Shown one piece after another: positions 8,474-15,935 of a DNA stretch of 50,131 nt; within the stretch, counting starts at the first letter, position 1, and the number at the start of each line of letters is the position of its first letter. The position numbers and the translations under genes are program-made. Below the pieces are notes generated by a model. That model was not told where the DNA came from and searched no databases. It saw only the letters and a list, made by a program, of their open reading frames with translations. Source of the stretch: Pseudomonas chlororaphis (GTDB taxonomy: Bacteria; Pseudomonadota; Gammaproteobacteria; Pseudomonadales; Pseudomonadaceae); the NCBI RefSeq assembly GCF_000783395.1, contig NZ_JSFK01000001.1:551540-601670 (forward strand), read 5' to 3'.

Positions 8474-8656
8474 ATGACAGCATCAGCGCAACAAGAAGCA
8501 CAGGATGAACCGAAGGACCTTCGGCTCGAAAAGAAGGCCAGTGAACGATTGCTCATCTTTGATCTGGCCCAAGCAATCAGCCATGAAGATATGCGGGCAA
8601 GGTATGCAGCGATTAGTGATCGACCCAAGGGCTTGACGACCCGACCTCGTCAGTGA
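8474..8656 (+). CDS. Small hypothetical ORF upstream of the HTH-NTase-PP2C operon
   Basis: A 60-residue, charged, helical open frame (MTASAQQEAQDEPKDLRLEK at the start, ISDRPKGLTTRPRQ at the end) with an AGG 5 bases before the ATG; a GTG at 8453 in frame is an alternative start. It has no recognised domain. It ends two bases before the dyad at 8659-8692 and lies in the same direction as the operon that follows, so it could be a first small gene of that unit, or noise. Confidence 0.3.
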   Translation: MTASAQQEAQDEPKDLRLEKKASERLLIFDLAQAISHEDMRARYAAISDRPKGLTTRPRQ

Positions 8657-8658
8657 GA

Positions 8659-8692
8659 CAAGTGTCCACGTTTTATGGAATGTGGACACTTG
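8659..8692 (+). promoter_or_regulatory. 11-bp perfect inverted repeat before the HTH gene
   Basis: caagtgtccac and gtggacacttg are perfect complements separated by 12 bases. No T-run follows, so a terminator is unlikely. The right arm ends directly at the weak ribosome binding site (AGG 8693-8695) of the gene at 8707. Candidate operator for the HTH protein, or a leader hairpin that limits its translation. Confidence 0.5.
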
Positions 8693-8706
8693 AGGTTTTG
8701 AGCTAA

Positions 8707-9474
8707 ATGAAGAGTCAAGACATTTTACTTTTGTTCAAAATGGCCAGTCTCCACGCTCAGGAAGAGAACCTCTTGGGGGAGATGGAGGCCGAATCAAATT
8801 CGGACAGGGTCGAAGAGCTGCTCAGGCCCTATGTCGTCAGCCGAATGACCGCAGGGGAGGGTGTGGGGAAGCCATTGGTTACCTATTCCACTGGTGGGGA
8901 AGACACAGTCTTCCAGCGCCGCGAATTCGATTCGCCTTTCGCTGATGGGCCAGGCTGGGAGGGATGGGCGGAACCAGCATCTGATCCACCGCTGACAAGT
9001 TGGAGCGATCGCTACTCTCTGCGTGCGCTGTCTGCCTCTCTCGGACTGAGCAAAAGCGAAGTCTCAAATGCTCTCGCCCGGTGCCGGGAATCTGGATTGC
9101 TCATTCATGATTACGACACCGGGCTTGCCAAAGTGCACCGCCGGGAACTGCTGAAAATTACCGAGCACGCGCTGAAGTACTTCTTCCCGGTCAAGCCTGG
9201 CGCGATGGTTCGTGGCATACCCACAGGTTTTGCAGCGCCTGCGCTGTCCAAAAGCATCAAGAGTGCGGGTGGTTTGATTCCGGTCTGGCCGGATGCGCAG
9301 GGAACCGAGCGAGGTCAAGCGATCGAGCCGCTTTACAAAACAGTGCCGGAAGCGGTGAAAAAAGACCGGATCCTTTATCACTATCTGGCGCTCGCTGATG
9401 CAATCCGTCTGGGTGGCCCGCGTGAGTGTGGTGTGGCAGTCAGTATTCTGAAGGCAGGGATGGGGCTGAAATAA
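8707..9474 (+). CDS. Winged-helix/HTH protein paired with nucleotidyltransferase
   Basis: A 255-residue soluble protein. It opens MKSQDILLLFKMASLHAQE, followed by an Asp/Glu- and Gly-rich stretch (about 20-100) and then a clear helix-turn-helix at about 103-133 (YSLRALSASLGLSKSEVSNA then LARCRESGLLI). The C-terminal half holds ALKYFFPVKPGAMVRGIPTG, GLIPVWPDAQG and HYLALADAIRLGGPRE; I recall these blocks from a family of HTH proteins encoded beside AbiEii-type nucleotidyltransferases, and the stretch at 20-100 looks like an insertion relative to it. The stop is one base before the next ATG, so the two are co-translated. By position it would be the antitoxin/regulator (AbiEi-like role), but it does not look like classical AbiEi. 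Antitoxin function is inference. Confidence 0.7.
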   Translation: MKSQDILLLFKMASLHAQEENLLGEMEAESNSDRVEELLRPYVVSRMTAGEGVGKPLVTYSTGGEDTVFQRREFDSPFADGPGWEGWAEPASDPPLTSWSDRYSLRALSASLGLSKSEVSNALARCRESGLLIHDYDTGLAKVHRRELLKITEHALKYFFPVKPGAMVRGIPTGFAAPALSKSIKSAGGLIPVWPDAQGTERGQAIEPLYKTVPEAVKKDRILYHYLALADAIRLGGPRECGVAVSILKAGMGLK

Positions 9475-9475
9475 C

Positions 9476-10174
9476 ATGCCGTCAAACGCGGATCACAACT
9501 ACGAACTCATTGAGTTCGTGGCTGAAGGCTTGGGCGAGGCGTTTCTCGCCGAAGTTGCTTTTGTTGGCGGTTGCACAACCGCCATGCTGGTTACAGATAC
9601 AGCCGTGCTGGACGACATTCGTTTCACTGATGACGTTGATCTAGTGATCGAGTTGGCCGGTATCAGCGCCTGGAACCAACTCACCGAACGGCTGGCGGCC
9701 AAGGGATTCAAGATCACCGGTGAGGACGAGGTCAATTGTCGTTTTCGCTTCAATGACGTTGTCGTGGATGTCATGCCTTCCGACCCAGCAGTGCTCGGCT
9801 ATGCCAACCGCTGGTTCGTCGAGGGGCTGGCGAGGGCGGATAAATTCACCCTGCCCAGCGGCACTGTCATCCAGATATTCCAGCCCACGTATTTTGTCGC
9901 AACGAAACTGGAAGCTTTCGCCGGTCGGGGAAATGGTGATCCTTATCACAAGGATGTCGAGGACATGATCATCTTGATCGATGGTCGGCCTGAGCTGTTG
10001 GAGGAGGTGGGCCAAGCTGACAAGGACCTCAAGGCGTTCATCACAGAGGGAGTCCAGAAGCTGATGGCGCTCGATGGGGTTGGCTACGTGATCGAAAGTT
10101 CAGGCTCGGTGCAGGCGAATCCGGGCAGAGGGCAGATTATTCACAGGCGTATGAAAGCGCTGGCCAACGCATGA
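9476..10174 (+). CDS. AbiEii/AbiGii-type nucleotidyltransferase (putative toxin)
   Basis: A 232-residue DNA polymerase-beta-fold nucleotidyltransferase of the AbiEii/type IV toxin group. Visible motifs: Gly-Gly at 31-32 (FVGGCTTAML), the metal-binding Asp53-x-Asp55 in RFTDDVDLVIE, a third Asp98 in VVVDVMP, Lys144 in TKLEAFAGR, and Asp163 in YHKDVEDMI. Motif spacing matches AbiEii/MenT proteins, which transfer nucleotides to RNA (tRNA in MenT) or otherwise block growth. All expected catalytic residues are present, so it is probably active. It starts one base after the HTH gene stop and overlaps the PP2C gene by 4 bases (ATGA). A housekeeping nucleotidyltransferase is less likely because of the operon context. 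Confidence 0.82.
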   Translation: MPSNADHNYELIEFVAEGLGEAFLAEVAFVGGCTTAMLVTDTAVLDDIRFTDDVDLVIELAGISAWNQLTERLAAKGFKITGEDEVNCRFRFNDVVVDVMPSDPAVLGYANRWFVEGLARADKFTLPSGTVIQIFQPTYFVATKLEAFAGRGNGDPYHKDVEDMIILIDGRPELLEEVGQADKDLKAFITEGVQKLMALDGVGYVIESSGSVQANPGRGQIIHRRMKALANA

Positions 10175-10854
10175 GATACCACTCCCGATCAATCACTGGG
10201 CAAGCCAGCAGGGCAAATAATGACTATGCCGGAGCGACCTGTAATGTTGACAGTGGGTTTTTTGTTGTCGCGGATGGCACTTCCAGGCGCGGCAGTGGAC
10301 AGCTGGCTGAAAGCTTCGTAAACGGCATGCTGGCGGCTCATTCCACACAGGTGGAGCAGGGGAGCTATCCTGCAGAACCCGCAGCTGTTGAGCGTCTATT
10401 GGGTTCAATACTGGCGGATTTTCATGCATCGTTGCCTGCTGATCAGACGGGAGCGATCTGTTACCTGATTGGCTTGGTCGCTCATGGCCGACTCACCGTT
10501 GCATACGAAGGTGACTGTTCATGCGGGATTGTGACGCTGGCGGGAGCCATCGAGTGGATTACGCCACCTCACTGCAAGGCCAATTGGCGGCGCGACCGTT
10601 CGCACTGTGAGTTGGCGCAAGACCCGGCGCGAAATTCCGTAACACGATGCCTGAAGATCAATCGGGTTCCGAACCCTGACTTTGTTTGTTGTGCGCTGGA
10701 TGCTGTTGAGCGCTTGGTATTTGTCACTGATGGCTTTTGGGCGGACTTGACGCAAGCCCAGCAAAGCAGTTTGTTGGCGGCGCCGGATAGCGACTTTAGC
10801 GTTGGCGACGATGATGTCACGTGGATAGATGTTCAGCTTGGCCGGCGAGACTGA
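10171..10854 (+). CDS. PP2C-family protein phosphatase in NTase operon
   Basis: A 227-residue stand-alone PP2C (PPM) catalytic domain. Metal-ligand motifs are in order: RxxND at 13-18 (SRANNDYAG), Asp35-Gly36 (VVADGTS), Gly114-Asp115 (YEGDCSCG), Asp187-Gly188 (FVTDGFW) and Asp214-Asp215 with Thr217 (DDVTW). All metal-binding acids appear intact, so Mn/Mg-dependent Ser/Thr dephosphorylation is expected. Its length is close to the minimal bacterial PP2C such as Stp1/PrpC. The ATG overlaps the NTase stop by 4 bases. There is no kinase in the window and none of the type VI secretion genes that usually accompany Stp1. The target is unknown; the neighbouring NTase or HTH protein are the obvious candidates. 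Confidence 0.8.
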   Translation: MRYHSRSITGQASRANNDYAGATCNVDSGFFVVADGTSRRGSGQLAESFVNGMLAAHSTQVEQGSYPAEPAAVERLLGSILADFHASLPADQTGAICYLIGLVAHGRLTVAYEGDCSCGIVTLAGAIEWITPPHCKANWRRDRSHCELAQDPARNSVTRCLKINRVPNPDFVCCALDAVERLVFVTDGFWADLTQAQQSSLLAAPDSDFSVGDDDVTWIDVQLGRRD

Positions 10855-10879
10855 CGATTTGCCTGAATCCAGCGCCATC

Positions 10880-10973
10880 CCTTGTAGGAGCGAGCCTGCT
10901 CGCGAAGGCGTAGTGTCAGTCGACGAATCTGTAAACTGACCCACCGCTTTCGCGAGCAGGCTCGCTCCCACAG
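10880..10973. repeat. REP pair, type cgagcctgctcgcgaa
   Basis: Inverted pair of the second REP type (ttgtaggagcgagcctgctc at the left, inverted copy ending ctcgctcccacagg at the right) with about 40 bp between. It marks the right edge of the accessory islet; related copies are at 17022 and, in part, at 27892 and 39712. Confidence 0.9.
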
Positions 10974-11012
10974 GGGATTTCCCACAAGGGATTTTCGTGG
11001 CTGCTGGAATGT

Positions 11013-11050
11013 AAAAAGCCCCCGCAACTGTGAAGTTGCGGGGGCTTTTT
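11013..11050. terminator. Bidirectional terminator between the PP2C gene and virJ
   Basis: aaaaagcccccgcaact pairs with aagttgcgggggcttttt around a 3-base loop, with A/T runs on both sides. It sits between convergent genes and can serve both. Confidence 0.93.
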
Positions 11051-11066
11051 ATGGGCGTAGCTCAGA

Positions 11067-12362
11067 TCACTCTTCGGCGACCGAGTCCTTGCTCTGACGC
11101 TTCTCGATCAGATCCACCAAACGCTTGGCCAGCGCCGGGTAGTTCTCGTCGAAGTGGTGGCCGCCAGGCAGTTTCACGGCTTCGCCAACAGCAGTCTTGT
11201 CCGTACAGCCGCTTTCATCGGTTTCTTCTTCGCCGTAGATGCAAATCACCTTGGCCGGTGGCAGCTTGGCCATTTCCGGGCCGGTGGCGGCTTCTTTGCC
11301 GGCGTTGCCCAGCCAGCCTTCGACTTCGATTTCGAAGCTGCCGGTGCGGGCGAAGGCCAACAGGATGATTGCGTCGACGCGTTGCTGCTCGGTGTCCGGC
11401 AAGCGGTTGTAGATCGCTGGCAACACGTCTGCACCGAACGAGTAACCGGTGAGGATGAAGCGTTTGGTGCCCCATTTCTGCCGGTAATGCTGCATCAGTT
11501 CGGTCAGGTCGAGTGCGCTTTGCTCCGGGCTTTTGTGCTGCCAGTAGTAGCGCAGGGTGTCGATGCCGACCACCGGGTAGCCGATCTTGGCCATTTCACC
11601 GGCCACGTCGCGGTCGAGGTCGCGCCAGCCGCCGTCACCGGAGAGGAACAGGGTCACGGTGTCCTTGGCTTGACCGGCCGGCACTTCCACCACCGGGATC
11701 GCCAGACCGCCGTTGGCCTTGTCGCCGCCGACGAGGATTTTGCGCAGTTCGTTGTTCAGCACTTGCGGCAGATTGATGTCGTAGTCGCTGATGCTGGTTT
11801 CGGCGTTCGGTTGGTCGCGTACGAAACCTGCGCTGGCGTCGTCCGGGTTGTCGTTCCAGGCTGCCAGCCAGTGGCCGTGGGCGGCGGATTTCGGCAACAG
11901 GTGAGTGCAGCCACCTTTTTCCAGGGCGAGGTCGACGGAGATGGCTTGGGCCTTGTCGTCTTTTTGCTCGGACAACCAGCGCCAGGCCAGTACAGCGCCT
12001 GGGCCGATGCCGCTGACCAGAGTGGCCGGGCCATTCAGTTCACGCAGACCCGATTGCAGGGCGCGGCTTTGCAGCAGGCAGTCCTTGGGCAGAATCACCT
12101 GAACGATCTGCGCCGAAGCGCTGCGGCTCAGGGTGGTCAGTTGTTTTTCAGAGAGTTTCTGGTCGTCGTTGACCGCGACCAGCACCTGCGCCTTGGGCTT
12201 GGTGCCCGGGATGACGCGGGTCATGGCGGCGCCATCGGCCGGGGTCAGTTGTTCGACGGTCGGTTCCGGTGCCGGACGTTTGAGGTACCAGAAACCGCCG
12301 CCGGCAATCACGGCCAGCACGATCAGTGCGGCCAGGATGTACTTCAGGGAGCGTTGAATCAT
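11067..12362 (-). CDS. virJ: AcvB/VirJ-family aminoacyl-phosphatidylglycerol hydrolase
   Basis: A 431-residue alpha/beta-hydrolase anchored by one N-terminal membrane segment (YILAALIVLAVIAGGGFWYL, about 8-27), with the rest in the periplasm. The VirJ domain fills the C-terminal half: LFLSGDGGWRDLDRD at 238-252, nucleophile Ser308 in GYSFGAD, and the catalytic His at 402/403 in PGGHHFDENY. In P. aeruginosa the homologue (PA0919) hydrolyses alanyl-phosphatidylglycerol made by the adjacent MprF (PA0920), and AcvB does the same for lysyl-phosphatidylglycerol in Agrobacterium. Here it directly follows mprF with a TGATG stop/start overlap, so the two are translationally coupled. Cysteines at 94, 152, 374 and 386 could form periplasmic disulfides. 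Confidence 0.88.
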   Translation of the reverse strand: MIQRSLKYILAALIVLAVIAGGGFWYLKRPAPEPTVEQLTPADGAAMTRVIPGTKPKAQVLVAVNDDQKLSEKQLTTLSRSASAQIVQVILPKDCLLQSRALQSGLRELNGPATLVSGIGPGAVLAWRWLSEQKDDKAQAISVDLALEKGGCTHLLPKSAAHGHWLAAWNDNPDDASAGFVRDQPNAETSISDYDINLPQVLNNELRKILVGGDKANGGLAIPVVEVPAGQAKDTVTLFLSGDGGWRDLDRDVAGEMAKIGYPVVGIDTLRYYWQHKSPEQSALDLTELMQHYRQKWGTKRFILTGYSFGADVLPAIYNRLPDTEQQRVDAIILLAFARTGSFEIEVEGWLGNAGKEAATGPEMAKLPPAKVICIYGEEETDESGCTDKTAVGEAVKLPGGHHFDENYPALAKRLVDLIEKRQSKDSVAEE

Positions 12363-15001
12363 CAGCGTTTCACCAATCCAGTCAAGCCGCCCGCGATCAG
12401 GGCAGCAGTGTCGGCCAGCGCCACCAGCGGATCGAGTCCGGCGGGCACGGCCATATAACGGGGTTCCCAGTCAGGCTGGAACTTGTCTTTGAAGCGGCGC
12501 AAGCCTTGGAAGTTGTACAGCTGCTCACCACGGCGGAAAACCATCGAGCCCAGACGCTGGGTCAGCGGCGCACCACGGCGGGGTTGCAACCCCGACAACG
12601 GCACCATGCCCAGGCTGAAACGCGCGTATCCGTGACTCTTATAGTGTTGAATCAGGCCGACCATCATGAATTCCATGGTCAGCTTGGGCGCGTCCGGGTG
12701 CGCGCGCATCAGGTCGAGACTGGCCAGATCATGGCTGTAGGTCTCGAGCAAGTTGGCGAACGCCACCGGGCGGCCTTCGAAGCGAATCACCGCGATGCGG
12801 AAATGCTTCAGGTAATCGTCGCTGAAACGGCCGAGGGAGAAACCTTTCTCACGCACGTTCTTGCCGGTCAGCCACGCATCGGAGATCACTTTCAGCTCGT
12901 CCATCGGCGCCTGACCTGGCTCGTGGATCTCCAGCGACAAGCCGTCACGGGTGCCACGGTTCCAGGTGTAGCGCAGATCCTTCATCTCTTTGCCCTTGGC
13001 TTCGAGATCAAAGCGATGCAGATCGACCCGGGCTTCTTCGCCCAGCTTGATCGCGGTCAGGCCGATGTCCATGTAGTACGGCAGGTTCTCCGCGCGCACC
13101 TGGTAGAACACCGGGCGGGCGTGGTGAATATCGCAGAGGTCGCGGAACTGCCAGATCATCTCGGCGCGTTGCTGGCCAGGGCCGATCGGATCGTACAGGG
13201 CCACCAGACTGCGGCCACGGCGCGCGTACATCAGGAACGCTTCGTCGTTCTGGTGAAACAGCAACGCCTTGTCACCGGTCAGGGCGAGGCCGCCGTCGGG
13301 TTGTGACGACGCCATCAGAATCTTCGCCGCGCGATCGAGTTCGTCAGGCGTCGGCAGGTGAATGACCGGGCGCGCGGTACGCAGCAGCCAGGTCAGCGCG
13401 ATCACCAGCAGCAGGACGGCGGCGCCGAGCAGCGAACGCAGGCCACGCGGTGCGTCAGCGTCGAGGGTGAACTGCCACCACAGTTGATGGCTGTAGGGCA
13501 CGTCTTGATAGGCGAACAGCAGCAGCCACGTCGAAGCGCCCAGCACACAGAGGCTGGCCACCAGATACAGGGGGGAGAAGGGCAGTTCGGTCAGGCGGCT
13601 CGGGCGATAGAACGAGCGGCGGAACACACCGAGCAATGCTGCGGTGAGTGTCATCAGCGTCGCTTCTTCCCAGTCGAAGCCTTTGAGCAGCGAGAGCAGG
13701 GCGCCGACCAGCAGCAGAATGGTGGTCAGCATCCACGCTGCCGACAGGCGCCGGCGCAGACCTTGAGCGAGCATCAGGCAGAGCACGCCGATCAGGCTGG
13801 CGCCGAAGTGCGAAGCGTCGACCAGACGATGCGGGATCAGAAAGCCGATGTGCTCCAGACGTGTGTCGATCTCGGGAGTGGCGCCGGAAAACAGCAGCAC
13901 TACGCCAGAGAGGAACACCAGCACCGCCAGAATCGGTGCCGCCAGACCGGACGCGGCGCGCATGGTCTGGGTCTGGAACAGGCGTTGACCTTCGTTGATC
14001 AGCAGGAATACGCAGGCCACCAGCAGCGGCAGCACCACATAGATCAGGCGATACAGCAGCAGCGCCGCGGCCAGTGGTGCGGCACCGAGCGTGTCGGCGA
14101 AAGCGGCCAGCAGAATCGCTTCGAACACACCGACGCCGCCGGGTACATGGCTGAGCACGCCAGCCGCCAATGCCAGCAGGTACACCAGCAGGAACGCACC
14201 AAACGGCGGAGCTTCCGGCAGCAATAGATAAAGGACCGTGGCGGCAGCCGCAACGTCGAGGGCGGTAATGATCAGTTGCAGGAAGGTCAGGCGACGCCCC
14301 GGTAAACGCAGCGTGCGGCGGCCAACCCTGACCAGCAGGTTGTCGCGCAACGGTTGTTCCGGCAGGCGCCGACGGTAGATACCGATAGCCAGTACGGCGC
14401 CAAGCGCCAGCACGACAGCGGCGACCGTGCCGAGCAGGCCTTCGGAAAGCCCCAAGGCCTGGGAGGCAGCAGGCAGGTCGCTCAGCGTTGCCAATGCAGC
14501 CAGCGGCGGCAAGGCGCAGCCCAGCGACAAACTGGCGAACAACGTCATGTGCGCGACTTCCGACGCCCCCAGACCCAATCGTGCATATAAACGGTAGCGA
14601 ACCGAGCCACCGGACAGCAGCGACAGACCGATCGCATTGCCTATCGCAAACGCGGTGAAGCCGCCCAGCGCCAATGTGCGCGGCGGCAAGGTCACGCCGG
14701 CATAGCGACTGGCCGACCATTCATAGCCCAGCAGAATAATGAAGCCGACCACGGTCGCACCGAAGGCGCCGATCAGCGCGGGTTTCGGCACGTCGAGAAT
14801 CGAGTCGTGCAGTGCATCGAGATCGAGTTCGGCAAGCAGATGGCGACAGGCAATCAGCGCAATGGCGAACAGCAGCAAAGTCACCGCCAGACCAATCGGT
14901 TGCCGGTATTTGCTCAACCGATCCAGCAAGCGCAAACGCTCGGGTTTGATCGGATGTTCCGCTGTGACGGTGTCTTGTGGATCAGACGAGTTGGCGCGCA
15001 T
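12362..15001 (-). CDS. mprF: Bifunctional aminoacyl-phosphatidylglycerol synthase/flippase MprF
   Basis: MprF transfers an amino acid (alanine in P. aeruginosa, lysine in many others) from aminoacyl-tRNA to phosphatidylglycerol and flips the product, lowering negative surface charge and raising resistance to cationic peptides. The 879-residue protein has an N-terminal polytopic region (about 30-540, some 13-14 hydrophobic segments) including GGSVRYRLYARLGLGASEV and LSHVPGGVGVFEAILLA, and a soluble C-terminal DUF2156 GNAT-like synthase domain (about 560-880) with AFLMYARRGRSLVALYDPIG and KLTMEFMMVGLIQHY. I place the start at the ATG at 15001 (MRANSSDPQD) because GAGG is well spaced; a TTG at 15004 is in frame. 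Substrate amino acid cannot be read from sequence. Confidence 0.93.
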   Translation of the reverse strand: MRANSSDPQDTVTAEHPIKPERLRLLDRLSKYRQPIGLAVTLLLFAIALIACRHLLAELDLDALHDSILDVPKPALIGAFGATVVGFIILLGYEWSASRYAGVTLPPRTLALGGFTAFAIGNAIGLSLLSGGSVRYRLYARLGLGASEVAHMTLFASLSLGCALPPLAALATLSDLPAASQALGLSEGLLGTVAAVVLALGAVLAIGIYRRRLPEQPLRDNLLVRVGRRTLRLPGRRLTFLQLIITALDVAAAATVLYLLLPEAPPFGAFLLVYLLALAAGVLSHVPGGVGVFEAILLAAFADTLGAAPLAAALLLYRLIYVVLPLLVACVFLLINEGQRLFQTQTMRAASGLAAPILAVLVFLSGVVLLFSGATPEIDTRLEHIGFLIPHRLVDASHFGASLIGVLCLMLAQGLRRRLSAAWMLTTILLLVGALLSLLKGFDWEEATLMTLTAALLGVFRRSFYRPSRLTELPFSPLYLVASLCVLGASTWLLLFAYQDVPYSHQLWWQFTLDADAPRGLRSLLGAAVLLLVIALTWLLRTARPVIHLPTPDELDRAAKILMASSQPDGGLALTGDKALLFHQNDEAFLMYARRGRSLVALYDPIGPGQQRAEMIWQFRDLCDIHHARPVFYQVRAENLPYYMDIGLTAIKLGEEARVDLHRFDLEAKGKEMKDLRYTWNRGTRDGLSLEIHEPGQAPMDELKVISDAWLTGKNVREKGFSLGRFSDDYLKHFRIAVIRFEGRPVAFANLLETYSHDLASLDLMRAHPDAPKLTMEFMMVGLIQHYKSHGYARFSLGMVPLSGLQPRRGAPLTQRLGSMVFRRGEQLYNFQGLRRFKDKFQPDWEPRYMAVPAGLDPLVALADTAALIAGGLTGLVKR

Positions 15002-15242
15002 CAATCACCTCTTGGATTGTGCGCGACAGGATGGAGGTATCCAGCCAAGTTACCAATCCCTGTAGAAAAAAATAATCACAAAATACTACGCCTCTCACCG
15101 GGTATCGGCGAGGGCAGTTCCTGGATTGCAGAGGCCTGGCCTGCGACTCAAGCATAGTCGCAAGTCATTACTTCTGAAGATCCCAAGCGGTTCACTGCAC
15201 AGTGACAGATCATTGTTGCGAAAGGACTTTTTCAACAGATAC

Positions 15243-15274
15243 AAAAAAGGCCACTCTTTCGAGTAGCCTTTTTT
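15243..15274 (-). terminator. Terminator of tRNA-fMet copy 1
   Basis: Minus strand: ggctactc, gaaa loop, gagtggcc, then a T6 run. Identical to the terminator of copy 2 at 15541-15572. Confidence 0.9.
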
Positions 15275-15280
15275 GATGTT

Positions 15281-15357
<77 letters not shown>

Positions 15358-15370
15358 TCTGTGTGGCGGC

Positions 15371-15398
15371 ATTCTACAGGCGAACGGCGAGGTGTCAA
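15371..15398 (-). promoter_or_regulatory. Sigma70 promoter of tRNA-fMet copy 1
   Basis: Minus strand TTGACA, 16 bases, TAGAAT, ending 13 bp before the tRNA 5' end. A consensus -35 and near-consensus -10. Confidence 0.8.
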
Positions 15399-15540
15399 CC
15401 GCTAATCCCGTAAAGGGTCAAATAAGTGTGCAATCGCGTCAAACGGTCGCAGGTGATGCGTTAAGTTTCGGAAATGCAACGAATTCCTGTTTGGCGATCC
15501 TTCTATATAAGAGGAGGCAATCCACAAAACAGACGCGCAC

Positions 15541-15572
15541 AAAAAAGGCCACTCTTTCGAGTAGCCTTTTTT
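15541..15572 (-). terminator. Terminator of tRNA-fMet copy 2
   Basis: Same hairpin and T-run as at 15243-15274, so each tRNA copy is an independent transcription unit. Confidence 0.9.
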
Positions 15573-15578
15573 GATGTT

Positions 15579-15655
<77 letters not shown>

Positions 15656-15668
15656 TCTGTGTGTCGGC

Positions 15669-15696
15669 ATTCTACAGAGGATCGCTGGGGTGTCAA
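15669..15696 (-). promoter_or_regulatory. Sigma70 promoter of tRNA-fMet copy 2
   Basis: TTGACA and TAGAAT at the same spacing (16) as copy 1, but the spacer sequence differs, so the boxes are conserved while the DNA between them has drifted. Confidence 0.8.
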
Positions 15697-15870
15697 CCCG
15701 CAATCTGGATAAAAACTGTTGAGGTTCAATCGGTTAGCGCTTTTTCTCGGGTGTTTGTCACGCTGCAGGTCAGGCGGGGCAAGGCTTTCAGCTCTATTGG
15801 CGGCCACTCGTCGATTGAGAAAATAAATTCAAAGGACATTTCCTACCGCCTGGAAAGAACATTCATACCA

Positions 15871-15886
15871 CTGGTGCTATATACAG
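15871..15886 (+). promoter_or_regulatory. LexA (SOS) box upstream of dinB
   Basis: ctggtgctatatacag fits the 16-bp LexA consensus CTG-N10-CAG with an AT-rich centre, 50 bp upstream of the dinB start. SOS induction of dinB is established in many Gammaproteobacteria. Confidence 0.8.
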
Positions 15887-15935
15887 GTGTCAGTGAGATA
15901 CTGCCGATCCGGTTCGCCACGTTTCCTTTTCTGAC

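Noticed and set aside
8256..8477. Small plus-strand frame over the DUF3077 leader
   Set aside because: No ribosome binding site; the helices belong to the minus-strand leader. The only small plus-strand frame kept is 8474-8656, at low confidence.
10171..10854. PP2C as part of a type VI secretion (Stp1/PpkA) system
   Set aside because: No type VI or kinase genes nearby, and the ATGA overlap ties it to the NTase gene.
13455..14720. 421-residue frame inside mprF on the same strand
   Set aside because: Out-of-frame shadow of the mprF membrane domain; Arg/Ala-rich with no hydrophobic pattern.
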